A stretch of DNA of 64,000 nt from CAVPGP01 sp963704025 (GTDB lineage: Bacteria > Actinomycetota > Thermoleophilia > Gaiellales > Gaiellaceae): contig CAVPGP010000001.1 of the NCBI GenBank assembly GCA_963704025.1, positions 992,001 to 1,056,000 on the forward strand, read 5' to 3'. Below are positions 51,442 through 59,699 of the stretch, in pieces. The translations under genes and the position numbers were made by a program. Position 1 is the first letter of the stretch; each line of letters opens with the position of its first letter. The notes under the pieces are model-generated. The model made no database searches, had not been told where the DNA came from, and saw only the letters and a list, made by a program, of their open reading frames with translations.

Positions 51442-52211
51442 AAGGCTTGATCTGCGCCGGGGGCACCGCGACGCGCCTCCAGGAACTGACCCGCGTCACC
51501 AACAAGCACCTGCTGCCGGTGGGCAGCTGGCCGATGGTGTACTACCCGCTCCAGCTCCTGCAGCGGGTCGGCGTGACGGAGGTGCTGCTCGTCACCGGGC
51601 AGCAGCACGCGGGCGACTTCATCGACCTGCTCGGCGACGGCCGGGTGCGGGCCCGCGCCGGGGACGACCTCCTCTTCGACGTCGACCTCTCGTACAAGGT
51701 GCAGGTCGAGGCGGGCGGGATCGCGCAGGTCGTGGGCATGGCGCGCGACTTCGCGCGCGGCGAGAAGCTCGTCGTCTGCCTCGGCGACAACATCTTCGAG
51801 CACGCGCACGCGGACGCGATCACGGCGTGGGGAGCCGACGGGGACGGCGCGCTCGTGTTCGTCAAGGACGTCCCCGACCCGGAGAACTTCGGCGTGGTGG
51901 CCTATGACGGCGACAAGGTCGTCGACCTCGTCGAGAAGGCCGGGGTCGTCGACACGCGTTACGAGTCGCCGCCCTCCTCCGATGCCATCGTGGGGCTCTA
52001 TTGCTACCCACCGGACGTCTTCGAGATCATCGACACGCTGGAGCCGTCGAGCCGCGGCGAGCTGGAGATCACCGATGTGAACCGCGCCTACGTCGAGCGT
52101 GGCAAGCTCGAGGTCGAGCGGGTGCGGGGCTGGTGGCACGACGGCGGCAAGCACTGGCAGGACCTCGCGGAGGTCGGCCGCCTGATCGACCAGACCGGGG
52201 TGAACAAATGA
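51438..52211 (+). CDS. rmlA: Glucose-1-phosphate thymidylyltransferase
   Basis: 257 residues from GTG 51438, overlapping the MFS stop. GLICAGGTATRLQELTRVTNKHLLPVGSWPMVYYPL is the nucleotidyltransferase loop with Lys, followed by VVCLGDNIFEH, GVVAYDG, VGLYCYPPDVF and WWHDGGKHW. It makes dTDP-glucose, step 1 of dTDP-rhamnose synthesis. It is ~30 residues shorter than E. coli RmlA. It overlaps rmlC by 4 nt. Confidence 0.92.
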   Translation: MKGLICAGGTATRLQELTRVTNKHLLPVGSWPMVYYPLQLLQRVGVTEVLLVTGQQHAGDFIDLLGDGRVRARAGDDLLFDVDLSYKVQVEAGGIAQVVGMARDFARGEKLVVCLGDNIFEHAHADAITAWGADGDGALVFVKDVPDPENFGVVAYDGDKVVDLVEKAGVVDTRYESPPSSDAIVGLYCYPPDVFEIIDTLEPSSRGELEITDVNRAYVERGKLEVERVRGWWHDGGKHWQDLAEVGRLIDQTGVNK

Positions 52212-52678
52212 GCGTGCCGGTGACCCGGTTCCCGCTCGGCCGCCGCGAGGACGACCGCGGCTGGTTCATGGAGCTGATGCGGGCGAGTGCGCTGCCGAAG
52301 CCGATCCGCCAGTCGAATCTCTCCTTCTCCCGCGCCGGCGTGATTCGCGGCCTCCACTACCACGAGCGTGGACAGGACGACCTCTTCGCGTGCGTGCAGG
52401 GAATGGTGCGGGTCGTCGTCCTCGACCGCGAGACCGGCGAGACGTTCACGGAGGACATCGGCGACGACAACCCGGTCGCGATCTACATCCCGGGCACGTA
52501 CGCGCACGGCTACGAGGCGCTGACGGACTGCCTGTTCCTCTACCACGTGACGGAGGAGTACGACCCGGCCCACCCCGACGAGCATGGGGTGCCGTGGGAC
52601 GACCCGCGCGTCAAGCATCTGTGGAGCACCGAAACCCCGACCCTCTCGGACCGGGACCGGGCCGCCGCGTCCTCGTAA
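52208..52678 (+). CDS. rmlC: dTDP-4-dehydrorhamnose 3,5-epimerase
   Basis: 156 residues. DRGWFMELMRAS, RQSNLSFSRAGVIRGLHYH (catalytic His), GMVRVVVLD and YIPGTYAHGYEALTD are RmlC marks. It acts on the keto-sugar made by RmlB. Somewhat shorter than the usual ~185 residues at the C-terminus. It overlaps rmlD by 58 nt if rmlD starts at GTG 52621. Confidence 0.92.
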   Translation: MSVPVTRFPLGRREDDRGWFMELMRASALPKPIRQSNLSFSRAGVIRGLHYHERGQDDLFACVQGMVRVVVLDRETGETFTEDIGDDNPVAIYIPGTYAHGYEALTDCLFLYHVTEEYDPAHPDEHGVPWDDPRVKHLWSTETPTLSDRDRAAASS

Positions 52679-53454
52679 CCGGCGCCGGCGGCCAGCTCGG
52701 CGCCGCGCTGCTCGAGGCCTTCCCCGGCGCCGTGGGGCTGACCCACGCGGACTGGGACGTGACGATGCCGCCGCCCTTGCTGGAGGTCCCCGACCTCGTG
52801 CTGCATGCGGCAGCCTGGACCGACGTCGACGGCGCGGAGGCCGACCCGCAGGGCGCCGCGGCGGTCAATGTCGGCGGCACACAGCACGTCGCGACGCTCG
52901 GCGTGCCGCTCGTCTACTACTCCACGGACTATGTCTTCGACGGCCGCAAAGGCGAGCCATACGTCGAGTCGGACGGGCCCAACCCGGAGTCTGCGTACGC
53001 GCGGACCAAGCTCCACGGCGAGGCGGCCGCCGGCGAGCACGCGTGGATCGCCCGCTCGTCCTGGCTCTTCGGGCCGACCAGCACGAACTTCGTCCGGACG
53101 ATGCTGCGGCTCGGCCGGGAGCGGGACGAGGTGGCCGTGGTGGACGACCAGCGGGGGTCGCCCACGTACGTCGGCCACCTGGCCGAGGCGACGCGCGCGC
53201 TCGTCGAGCTGCCGTTCGGCGTCTACCACATGGCTGCGGAAGGGGAGGCCACGTGGGCCGAGTTCGCGGAGGCGATCTTCGAGGAAGCCGGCTTCCAGAC
53301 ACGCGTGCGGCGCATCTCGACGGCCGAGCTCGGCCGTCCTGCGCCCCGGCCCCGCTACTCTGTGCTCCGCTCGGAGAAGCCGGAGACGCCGCGCCTGCCG
53401 CACTGGCGCGAGGGCCTCAGAGAGTGCCTCGCACGCCTCGAGCAGGCCAAGTAA
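52621..53454 (+). CDS. rmlD: dTDP-4-dehydrorhamnose reductase
   Basis: 277 residues from GTG 52621, the only usual start near the NADPH-binding motif LVTGAGGQLGAAL (TGAxGQLG). YYSTDYVFDG, the YARTKLHGE catalytic Tyr-Lys and RSSWLFGP are RmlD-type. It completes dTDP-L-rhamnose. The stop TAA lies within the 53444-53472 palindrome. Confidence 0.92.
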   Translation: MEHRNPDPLGPGPGRRVLVTGAGGQLGAALLEAFPGAVGLTHADWDVTMPPPLLEVPDLVLHAAAWTDVDGAEADPQGAAAVNVGGTQHVATLGVPLVYYSTDYVFDGRKGEPYVESDGPNPESAYARTKLHGEAAAGEHAWIARSSWLFGPTSTNFVRTMLRLGRERDEVAVVDDQRGSPTYVGHLAEATRALVELPFGVYHMAAEGEATWAEFAEAIFEEAGFQTRVRRISTAELGRPAPRPRYSVLRSEKPETPRLPHWREGLRECLARLEQAK

Positions 53455-53472
53455 CAGTCTGTTACTTGGCCT
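53444..53472. repeat. 29-nt perfect palindrome at rmlD convergent junction
   Basis: Arms of 14 nt (AGGCCAAGTAACAG and its complement) flank one T. It holds the stop codons of both convergent genes; each protein ends in AK followed by TAA. The inner 23 nt match the palindrome at 3063-3085 with one difference. It would act as a hairpin in either direction, but no T-run is present. Confidence 0.75.
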
Positions 53473-53824
53473 CGGAGGCGACGGTCCTGAGCTTTCGCCG
53501 CGCTCTGCGGGCCTGGGCCTCGCTCGAGCCGGTGACCGTGCCGTGGTCGACCTTCAGCCACTGGCACGGCGTGGGGGACGTCTTCGGGACGCCCGGCTCG
53601 CAGTCGGAGTAGAGAAAGGGGTCGACCGACCGGAGCGCCAGGCCCTCGAAGCTCTCGCCGAGGAAGAGCGCCTGCGGCGGCGTGTGGCGCAGCTGGGCGG
53701 CGACCCGGGGGTCGATCTCGACCCGCGGCGCCTCGTGCCACTGGAGGTAGAACAGGTAGAACGACCCGATCACGGCGAGAGCCGTGACGAGCTGGCGCTT
53801 CCGTTGCCCGCGCAGGAGGCTCAC
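53462..53824 (-). CDS. Hypothetical single-pass membrane protein
   Basis: 120 residues. A basic start (MSLLRGQRKRQ) leads into one transmembrane helix (LVTALAVIGSFYLFYLQW), then an outward domain of ~85 residues with two cysteines (YSDCEPGVP, PTPCQWLKV). No family recognised. It lies antisense between rmlD and rmlB, so it may be a lineage-specific envelope protein. Confidence 0.6.
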   Translation of the reverse strand: MSLLRGQRKRQLVTALAVIGSFYLFYLQWHEAPRVEIDPRVAAQLRHTPPQALFLGESFEGLALRSVDPFLYSDCEPGVPKTSPTPCQWLKVDHGTVTGSSEAQARRARRKLRTVASEAK

Positions 53825-53849
53825 GGCGGCTCAAGGTAGCCTGTGGCGC

Positions 53850-54842
53850 ATGCGGGTGCTCGTCACCGGGGGAGCCGGGTTCATCGGCTCCCATTTCGTG
53901 CGCCGGCTCGCCGAGGCGGGCGACGACGTCGTCGTGCTCGACAAGCTGACCTATGCGGGCAACCGCGCGAACCTCGAGGACGTCCAGCACGAGTTCCTCC
54001 AGGGCGACATCGCCGACGCGGACGCCGTCGCGAACGCCGCGCGCGGCTGCGAGGCGATCGTCAACTTCGCCGCCGAGACACACGTCGACCGCTCGATCCT
54101 CGGCCCCGCGGAGTTCATCCTCACCGACGTGCTCGGCACCCAGGTGCTGCTCGACCACGCGCGCCACCACGGCCTCCGGCTCGTCCATGTCTCCACCGAC
54201 GAGGTCTACGGCGACATCGACCTCGGAGCGGCGCCCAGCACGGAGGACGCGCCGATCCGCCCCTCGAGCCCGTACTCCGCCTCGAAGGCGGGAGGCGACA
54301 TGCAGGTGCTCGCGTACGTGCGGACCTACGGCACGGATGCGCTCCTCACCCGCGGCGCGAACACGTACGGGCCGCGCCAGTATCCGGAGAAGTTCCTGCC
54401 GCTCTTCATCACGAACGCCTTCGACGGGCTGCCGCTGCCGGTCTACGGCGACGGCCGCCAGCGCCGCGAGTGGCTCCACGTGGTCGATCACTGCGCTGCG
54501 ATCGAGCTCGTCCTCCGCCGGGGCGAGCCCGGCAACGTCTACAACATCGGCGGGCAGGAGCGCGAGAACATGGAGGTCGTGCGGCGGATCCTCGACCACA
54601 CGGGCGGGAGCCCTGATCTCGTCCGCCACGTGGAGGATCGCCCCGGCCACGACCGTCGCTACTCGGTCGACTCGTCCAAGCTGATGGGGCTGGGCTGGCG
54701 GCCGGAGCACTCGTTCGACGCCACGGGGCTGGCCGAGACGATCAACTGGTATCGCGAGAACCGCGCGTGGTGGGAGCCGATCAAGTCGGGCGACTACCGC
54801 GCGTACTACGAGCAGCAGTACGGCGCTCGGCTCGGCGGCTGA
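53850..54842 (+). CDS. rmlB: dTDP-glucose 4,6-dehydratase
   Basis: 330 residues from ATG 53850. NAD-binding VTGGAGFIGSHFVRRL, NFAAETHVDRSI, VSTDEVYGDI, the YSASKAGGD catalytic Tyr-Lys, and GPRQYPEKFLPLFI are RmlB signatures. It makes dTDP-4-keto-6-deoxyglucose. It is separated from the rmlACD run by the antisense hypothetical gene, so it probably has its own promoter. Confidence 0.94.
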   Translation: MRVLVTGGAGFIGSHFVRRLAEAGDDVVVLDKLTYAGNRANLEDVQHEFLQGDIADADAVANAARGCEAIVNFAAETHVDRSILGPAEFILTDVLGTQVLLDHARHHGLRLVHVSTDEVYGDIDLGAAPSTEDAPIRPSSPYSASKAGGDMQVLAYVRTYGTDALLTRGANTYGPRQYPEKFLPLFITNAFDGLPLPVYGDGRQRREWLHVVDHCAAIELVLRRGEPGNVYNIGGQERENMEVVRRILDHTGGSPDLVRHVEDRPGHDRRYSVDSSKLMGLGWRPEHSFDATGLAETINWYRENRAWWEPIKSGDYRAYYEQQYGARLGG

Positions 54843-54949
54843 GCGCTCCGACGCTGAGACCGGGTGACGTGAACAGCGCGTGCCTGACGGCCTTTCGGGT
54901 TCTGTAAAGAGAAGCGGAGTCCGCCGAATCCTCCGCTACGGTGCCGGTG

Positions 54950-56602
54950 ATGCTCCGTGGAGCCGTCGCCGTCACGGCTGCGGCCGCGCTCGCGCTGAGC
55001 GGCGCCGCCGGCAGCACGTCTCGCCTCGCCGCACCGGTGAGCGTCGGCGCGGGCGACCTCCTCTTCAGCGGCCACGGCTGGGGTCACGGCGTCGGCATGA
55101 GCCAGTGGGGCACGCTCGGCTACGCCGAGCGCGGCTGGCTGTACGACGCGATCCTCGCCCACTACTACCCCGGCACGACGCTCGGGCCGGCGCCGGTCGC
55201 GAAGCTCCGCGTCCTGCTCGTCGAGAACGCGGCGAAGGTCGTCCTCTCGTCGGATCAGCCCTGGAAGGTGCGCGACGCCGACGGAGAGGTGCAGGCGCTC
55301 GAGCCCGGCAAGCTGACGCTCAGGCCCGGGCTCAAGGTGCGCTTCCCGACCTCCGCACAGCCGACGCAGCTCAGCCAGCCGGTCACGTTCCTCCCGGGCA
55401 AGGCGCCGCTCCAGGTGAACGGGAAGCCGTTCCGCGGCACCCTGGACGTGACCGTGGCGAAGGCCAAGCTCCAGGTCGTGAACGTCGTCCCGCTCGAGGG
55501 CTACCTGAAGGGGGTCGTCCCCTCGGAGATGCCGTCCGGGTGGCCCGCGGAGGCGCTGAAGACGCAGGCGGTCGCCGCGCGCTCGTACGCGCTCGCGAAC
55601 CGGACGACAACCGGTCAGTTCGACGTCTATGCCGACGTTCGGAGCCAGGTCTATCTCGGGATGTCGAACGAGTCGCCGGCGGCGAGCGCCGCGGTCGACG
55701 CCACGAAGGGCCAGGTACTGCTCTTCGGCGGGAAGGTCGCGGATGCCCTCTTCTTCTCGAGCTCGGGAGGCCGCACCGCTGCTCCCGCAGAGGTCTTCGC
55801 AGGGACGAAGTTCCCGCCCTACCTCGTCCCGGTCGCAGACCCGTACGACACGGCGTCTCCGAACCACGACTGGGGGCCGCTGCCGGTCGACGTCAACGCG
55901 GCCGGGAAGAAGCTCGGCCTCAAGGGCAGGCTCACTGACCTCCGGCTCGAGCCGTGGCCGTCGGGGCGCGTGAAGACGGCGACCGCCCTCGGACTCGCGG
56001 CGAGCGGGCTCGAGACCGAGGTGACCGTCACGGGTGCCCAGCTTCGGAGCCTGCTCGGCCTGCGGTCGACCTGGCTGACGGCCGGCCTCGCCGTGCTCGA
56101 GCGGCCGTACGGTCCCGTGACCTACGGCAACGCTGTCCGGATCACCGGACATGCGCGCGCCGTGGGGGACGTGACCCTCGAGCAGCGGACCGGGACCCCG
56201 CTCTGGCAGCCGGGGCCGATGGTGGCGCCGGACGCCGGCGGGGAGTTCACCTTCACGATCAAGCCGACCGCGTCGACGGAGCTCCGGCTGGTGGCCGGCA
56301 CGCTCCGCGCGCCCGGCCTGAAGGTGCCGGTCGCCCCGCTCGTCCGCCTGACCGCGCCGAAGGCCACGGCGATCTTGCCGACGAGCCTGCGCGGCACGAC
56401 GAGGCCGGTGATCGCGGGCGGGACGGTGCAGATCCAGCGACTCGAGGGAACCGCCTGGACCGATGTCGCGGACGCGCCCGTCGACGCACGGGGAAGCTTC
56501 GCCGTCACCCTCGATGTCCAGCCCGGCGCCTACCGGGCCCGCTACGCCCCCGGCAACGGTCTCGTGGCAGGGCTCTCCCCACAGATCCAGGTCGGCCCGT
56601 GA
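54950..56602 (+). CDS. Secreted SpoIID/LytB-domain protein
   Basis: 550 residues from ATG 54950 (GTG 54941 also possible), with a signal peptide (AVAVTAAAALALSGAAG). GHGWGHGVGMSQWGTLGYAERG appears at the N-terminal end of the mature protein, whereas it is usually C-terminal in SpoIID. The core is VVPLEGYLKGVVPSEMPSGWPAEALKTQAVAARSYAL, then FFSSSGGRTA. SpoIID cleaves peptidoglycan lacking stem peptides in sporulation; the same domain is found in non-sporing actinobacteria as a wall hydrolase. The last ~200 residues look like beta-sandwich repeats. Confidence 0.87.
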   Translation: MLRGAVAVTAAAALALSGAAGSTSRLAAPVSVGAGDLLFSGHGWGHGVGMSQWGTLGYAERGWLYDAILAHYYPGTTLGPAPVAKLRVLLVENAAKVVLSSDQPWKVRDADGEVQALEPGKLTLRPGLKVRFPTSAQPTQLSQPVTFLPGKAPLQVNGKPFRGTLDVTVAKAKLQVVNVVPLEGYLKGVVPSEMPSGWPAEALKTQAVAARSYALANRTTTGQFDVYADVRSQVYLGMSNESPAASAAVDATKGQVLLFGGKVADALFFSSSGGRTAAPAEVFAGTKFPPYLVPVADPYDTASPNHDWGPLPVDVNAAGKKLGLKGRLTDLRLEPWPSGRVKTATALGLAASGLETEVTVTGAQLRSLLGLRSTWLTAGLAVLERPYGPVTYGNAVRITGHARAVGDVTLEQRTGTPLWQPGPMVAPDAGGEFTFTIKPTASTELRLVAGTLRAPGLKVPVAPLVRLTAPKATAILPTSLRGTTRPVIAGGTVQIQRLEGTAWTDVADAPVDARGSFAVTLDVQPGAYRARYAPGNGLVAGLSPQIQVGP

Positions 56603-58047
56603 TCCGTACCGCCGCCCTCCTGCTCGCCTGCGCTGTCATCGTGCCGGCGGCGGTGAGTGCTGCCGGCGCCTTCCAGTCCAACGACCCACTCGCCGCGCAG
56701 CAGTGGTATCTCGGGCAGGACCGCGCCTTCGACTACTGGGCCGAGCCGCCGGCGCTCGACCCGGTTCGGGTGGCGGTGATCGACTCCGGCATCGACGCGG
56801 GCCATCCCGAGTTCGCCGGCCGGATCGTCAAGGCGAAGAGCTTCGTGGGCGGCTCCGCCCGGGACTTCGAGGGTCACGGGACGTTCGTCGCCGGCGAGAT
56901 CGCCGCCGCAGTCGACAACGGCGAGGGGATCGCCGGCATGGCTCCCTCGGCGGAGCTGCTGGTCGCCAAGGTCGTGAACGAGGCGGGCGAGGTGCCGCTC
57001 CGTGCCGAGGTCGAGGCGATCCGCTGGGCGGCGGACAACGGGGCGCGGGTGATCAACCTCAGCCTCGGCGGCGTCCGCGACCCGCTCGACCGCCGCCGCG
57101 ACGCCTACTCACCGCTCGAGCAGGCCGCGGTCGACTACGCCTACTCCAAGGGAGCCGTGATCGTCGCCGCGGTCGGGAACGGGCCGCAGTCGCCGGCGAC
57201 GCCGTGGCCCTACGCGCACTACCCTTCGGCCCTGCCGCACGTGATCGGCGTCGCCGCGCTCGCGCAGAACGGAGACGTCCCGCTCTTCTCCAACCGCGAC
57301 GCCGTCTACGTCGACCTGGCCGCGCCGGGCAAGGACATCCTCTCCACGTTCCCGCGCGCGCTGACCGCCGAGCGGGCGACCTGCGTCGACCAGGGCTATT
57401 CGAGCTGCGGGCCGACCGAGTTCAGCCGCTCGGAGGGCACCTCGTTCGCCGCGCCGCAGGCCGCCGCCGCCGCCGCCCTCCTGCTCTCCGTGAATCCGTC
57501 GCTTCGGCCGGACCAGGTGACGGCGCTGCTGGAGCACTCGGCAGTCGACGTCAACTCCTCCACGGGCTGTGGTCGCTGTCCGATCGGCCGCGACAAGTTC
57601 ACGGGCTGGGGGCGACTCGACGTCTACGCGGCCCTGGACCTCCTCGACCGCGGCACCCGCATGTCGACCGACCGCTACGAGGCGAACGACGACGCCGGCA
57701 CGTGGTCGCACCCGCTGTGGGGCAGGAGCCGCGCCTTCTCGGCGACGCTCGACTACTGGGACGACCACGTCGACGTCTACCGCGTCAAGCTCCAGAAGAG
57801 CCAGCGCCTGTTCGCGCGGCTGACGCTCGACCGGCGGCGCGACGTCTCCCTGTTGCTGTGGAAGCCCGGCACGACGAGCGTCGAAGGGCTGCGCGCGCCG
57901 CAGGGCTACCGGGCGGCCCAGTCCTCCCGCGTGGGGCTGCAGGAGCGGCTCTCCTATCGCGCCCCGGAGACCGGCTGGTACTACCTCGAGGCCCAGATCG
58001 TCGCCCCGGGCGCGGTCACGTACACGCTCAGCCTCAGCAAGGTCTGA
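56599..58047 (+). CDS. Secreted subtilisin-family (S8) serine protease
   Basis: 482 residues from GTG 56599 (GTGA overlap with the SpoIID gene). A signal peptide is followed at once by the catalytic domain, with Asp 62 in VAVIDSGID, His 93 in GHGTFVAGE, the oxyanion Asn region VGNGPQSP and Ser ~282 in SEGTSFAAP. Two cysteine pairs are likely. The C-terminal ~130 residues form a beta-rich pre-peptidase-like domain. The tight pair with the SpoIID gene suggests joint action at the cell wall. Confidence 0.9.
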   Translation: MIRTAALLLACAVIVPAAVSAAGAFQSNDPLAAQQWYLGQDRAFDYWAEPPALDPVRVAVIDSGIDAGHPEFAGRIVKAKSFVGGSARDFEGHGTFVAGEIAAAVDNGEGIAGMAPSAELLVAKVVNEAGEVPLRAEVEAIRWAADNGARVINLSLGGVRDPLDRRRDAYSPLEQAAVDYAYSKGAVIVAAVGNGPQSPATPWPYAHYPSALPHVIGVAALAQNGDVPLFSNRDAVYVDLAAPGKDILSTFPRALTAERATCVDQGYSSCGPTEFSRSEGTSFAAPQAAAAAALLLSVNPSLRPDQVTALLEHSAVDVNSSTGCGRCPIGRDKFTGWGRLDVYAALDLLDRGTRMSTDRYEANDDAGTWSHPLWGRSRAFSATLDYWDDHVDVYRVKLQKSQRLFARLTLDRRRDVSLLLWKPGTTSVEGLRAPQGYRAAQSSRVGLQERLSYRAPETGWYYLEAQIVAPGAVTYTLSLSKV

Positions 58048-58056
58048 GCGCGACGA

Positions 58057-58707
58057 TCACTGATTCTCGAGCAGCTCCTCGTCGGGGACCTCGCGCAGGA
58101 CGCGCGCGGGGCTCCCGACGACGAGCGCGCGCGGCGGCACGTCCTTCGTCACTACGGCGCCCGCGCCGACGAACGCCTCCTCGCCGATCTCGACGCCGGG
58201 GCAGAGGATCGCGCCGCCGCCGACGCGGGCTCCGCGCCGGATCGTCGGCCCTCTCATGAGTCCCAGTCGCTTCTCCGTGCGACCCATGTAGTCGTCGTTC
58301 GTCGTCACGACGCAGGGGGCGATGAAGACGTCCTCCTCGAGGGTCGAGTAGGCCGTCACGTACGCATCCGCCTGGATCTTCGTCCGGTCGCCGATCGTCG
58401 TGTCGTTCTCGACGAGCGAGCCACGCCCGACGATCACGTCGTCGCCGAGCGTCACCCGCTCGCGGATGCACGACTGGTCGCCGAGGATGACCCGGGCGCC
58501 GACGGTCGAGCCGGCGAAGACGATCGCGCCGGTCGACACGACGCTGCCGTCGCCGATTCTCGCCGGCTCGAGCGGGCGGCGCTTCGCGGTCGAGCGCGGC
58601 GAGAGCGTCGGCTGCTTGCCGACGACGGCGTTCTCCAGCACCTTGACGCCCTCGCCGAGGACCGTGCCGGGATAGACGATCGCGCTCGGGTGGATCTCGG
58701 CCGGCAT
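58057..58707 (-). CDS. Hexapeptide-repeat acyltransferase, WbpD-like
   Basis: 216 residues from ATG 58707. Left-handed beta-helix repeats run through IHPSAIVYPGTVLGEGVKVLENAVVG, GRGSLVENDTTIG, IAPCVVTTNDDYMG and VGGGAILCPGVEIGEEAFVGAGAVVTKDVPP. Its place beside dehydrogenase and oxidoreductase genes fits WbpD, which N-acetylates the 3-amino group of UDP-GlcNAc(3N)A. It is the last gene of the operon. Confidence 0.82.
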   Translation of the reverse strand: MPAEIHPSAIVYPGTVLGEGVKVLENAVVGKQPTLSPRSTAKRRPLEPARIGDGSVVSTGAIVFAGSTVGARVILGDQSCIRERVTLGDDVIVGRGSLVENDTTIGDRTKIQADAYVTAYSTLEEDVFIAPCVVTTNDDYMGRTEKRLGLMRGPTIRRGARVGGGAILCPGVEIGEEAFVGAGAVVTKDVPPRALVVGSPARVLREVPDEELLENQ

Positions 58708-58712
58708 GGATC

Positions 58713-59699
58713 TCAGCCGTGGTGGAGGGACGCGCCTCGCAGCGACTCGGTCAGGCGGTCGAGGGCGCGGACGACCGTGAGCCCGTCGCGCGCCTCCTTG
58801 TGCCCGTCCGGCCCGTTCTCGACGAGGCCGAGGAAGTGCCTTACCTCGAGCCGCAGCGGCTCGTCGTTGGCGATCTTCGGGCTGAAGATGTCGCCGGTCC
58901 GCGTCCGCCACTCGCCGTACGTGGCGGCCGGCTCCCACGGCGCCTTCTCGTAGATGGTCACCTTCCGCTCCAGCTCCATGTCGTCGAAGACGGCCATCTT
59001 CTCGCGGCCGACGACGGTCAGCTTGCGCATCTTGTGCGGGTCGAGCCAGGAGAGGTGCATGTGCGCGATCTTCCCCGAGGGGAAGCGCAGGTAGCAGAAG
59101 ACGACATCCTCGACGCCTTCGTTCAGGAACGCGTTGCCGTGCGCCACGGCCTCCTCGGGCTCCTCGTCGACGAGGTAGAGGATCACGGAGAGGTCGTGGA
59201 CGCCGAGTGACCAGAGCGCGTTCTCGTCCTTGCGAATCTTGCCGAGGTTCTGGCGGTTGCCGTAGACGCAGAGCACGTCGCCGAGCTCGCCGGAGTCGAC
59301 CAGCTCCTTCAGCTTCCGCACGCCGGGGTGGTAGAGAAGCAGGTGGCCGGGCATGAGCACGAGGTCGCGCTCCTCCGCCAGCCGGAGCAGCTCCTCCATC
59401 TCGCCCTCCTTCATCGTCGGCGGCTTCTCGACGAAGACGTGCTTGCCCGCTTCGAGCGCCTGCTTCGCAAGCGCGTAGTGGGTCGGCACGGGCGTTGCGA
59501 TCACGACGGCGTCCAGCTCGGGGTCGGCCAGCAGCGCCTCGAAGCTGCCGGTCGTGCGCACGCCGGGATAGCGGTGGGCAAGCTCCTCGCGGCGCAACGG
59601 GTCGGCGTCGCAGAGCCAGCGCAGATCCGCCAGCTCGTCGAAGTTCCGGACGAGGTTCTTGCCCCAGTAGCCGAGGCCGACCTGGCCGACGGTCGCCAC
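58713..59699 (-). CDS. Gfo/Idh/MocA oxidoreductase, WbpB-like
   Basis: 328 residues from GTG 59699, which overlaps the upstream dehydrogenase stop by 1 nt. The NAD loop is GQVGLGYWGKNLVRNF. IATPVPTHYALAKQALEAGKHVFVEKPPTMKE carries the EKP lysine, and the active-site His is in WSLGVHDLSVILYL. This is the WbpB (UDP-GlcNAcA 3-dehydrogenase) subgroup by pattern and context. Its product would need an aminotransferase (WbpE), which is not in the window. Confidence 0.85.
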   Translation of the reverse strand: MATVGQVGLGYWGKNLVRNFDELADLRWLCDADPLRREELAHRYPGVRTTGSFEALLADPELDAVVIATPVPTHYALAKQALEAGKHVFVEKPPTMKEGEMEELLRLAEERDLVLMPGHLLLYHPGVRKLKELVDSGELGDVLCVYGNRQNLGKIRKDENALWSLGVHDLSVILYLVDEEPEEAVAHGNAFLNEGVEDVVFCYLRFPSGKIAHMHLSWLDPHKMRKLTVVGREKMAVFDDMELERKVTIYEKAPWEPAATYGEWRTRTGDIFSPKIANDEPLRLEVRHFLGLVENGPDGHKEARDGLTVVRALDRLTESLRGASLHHG

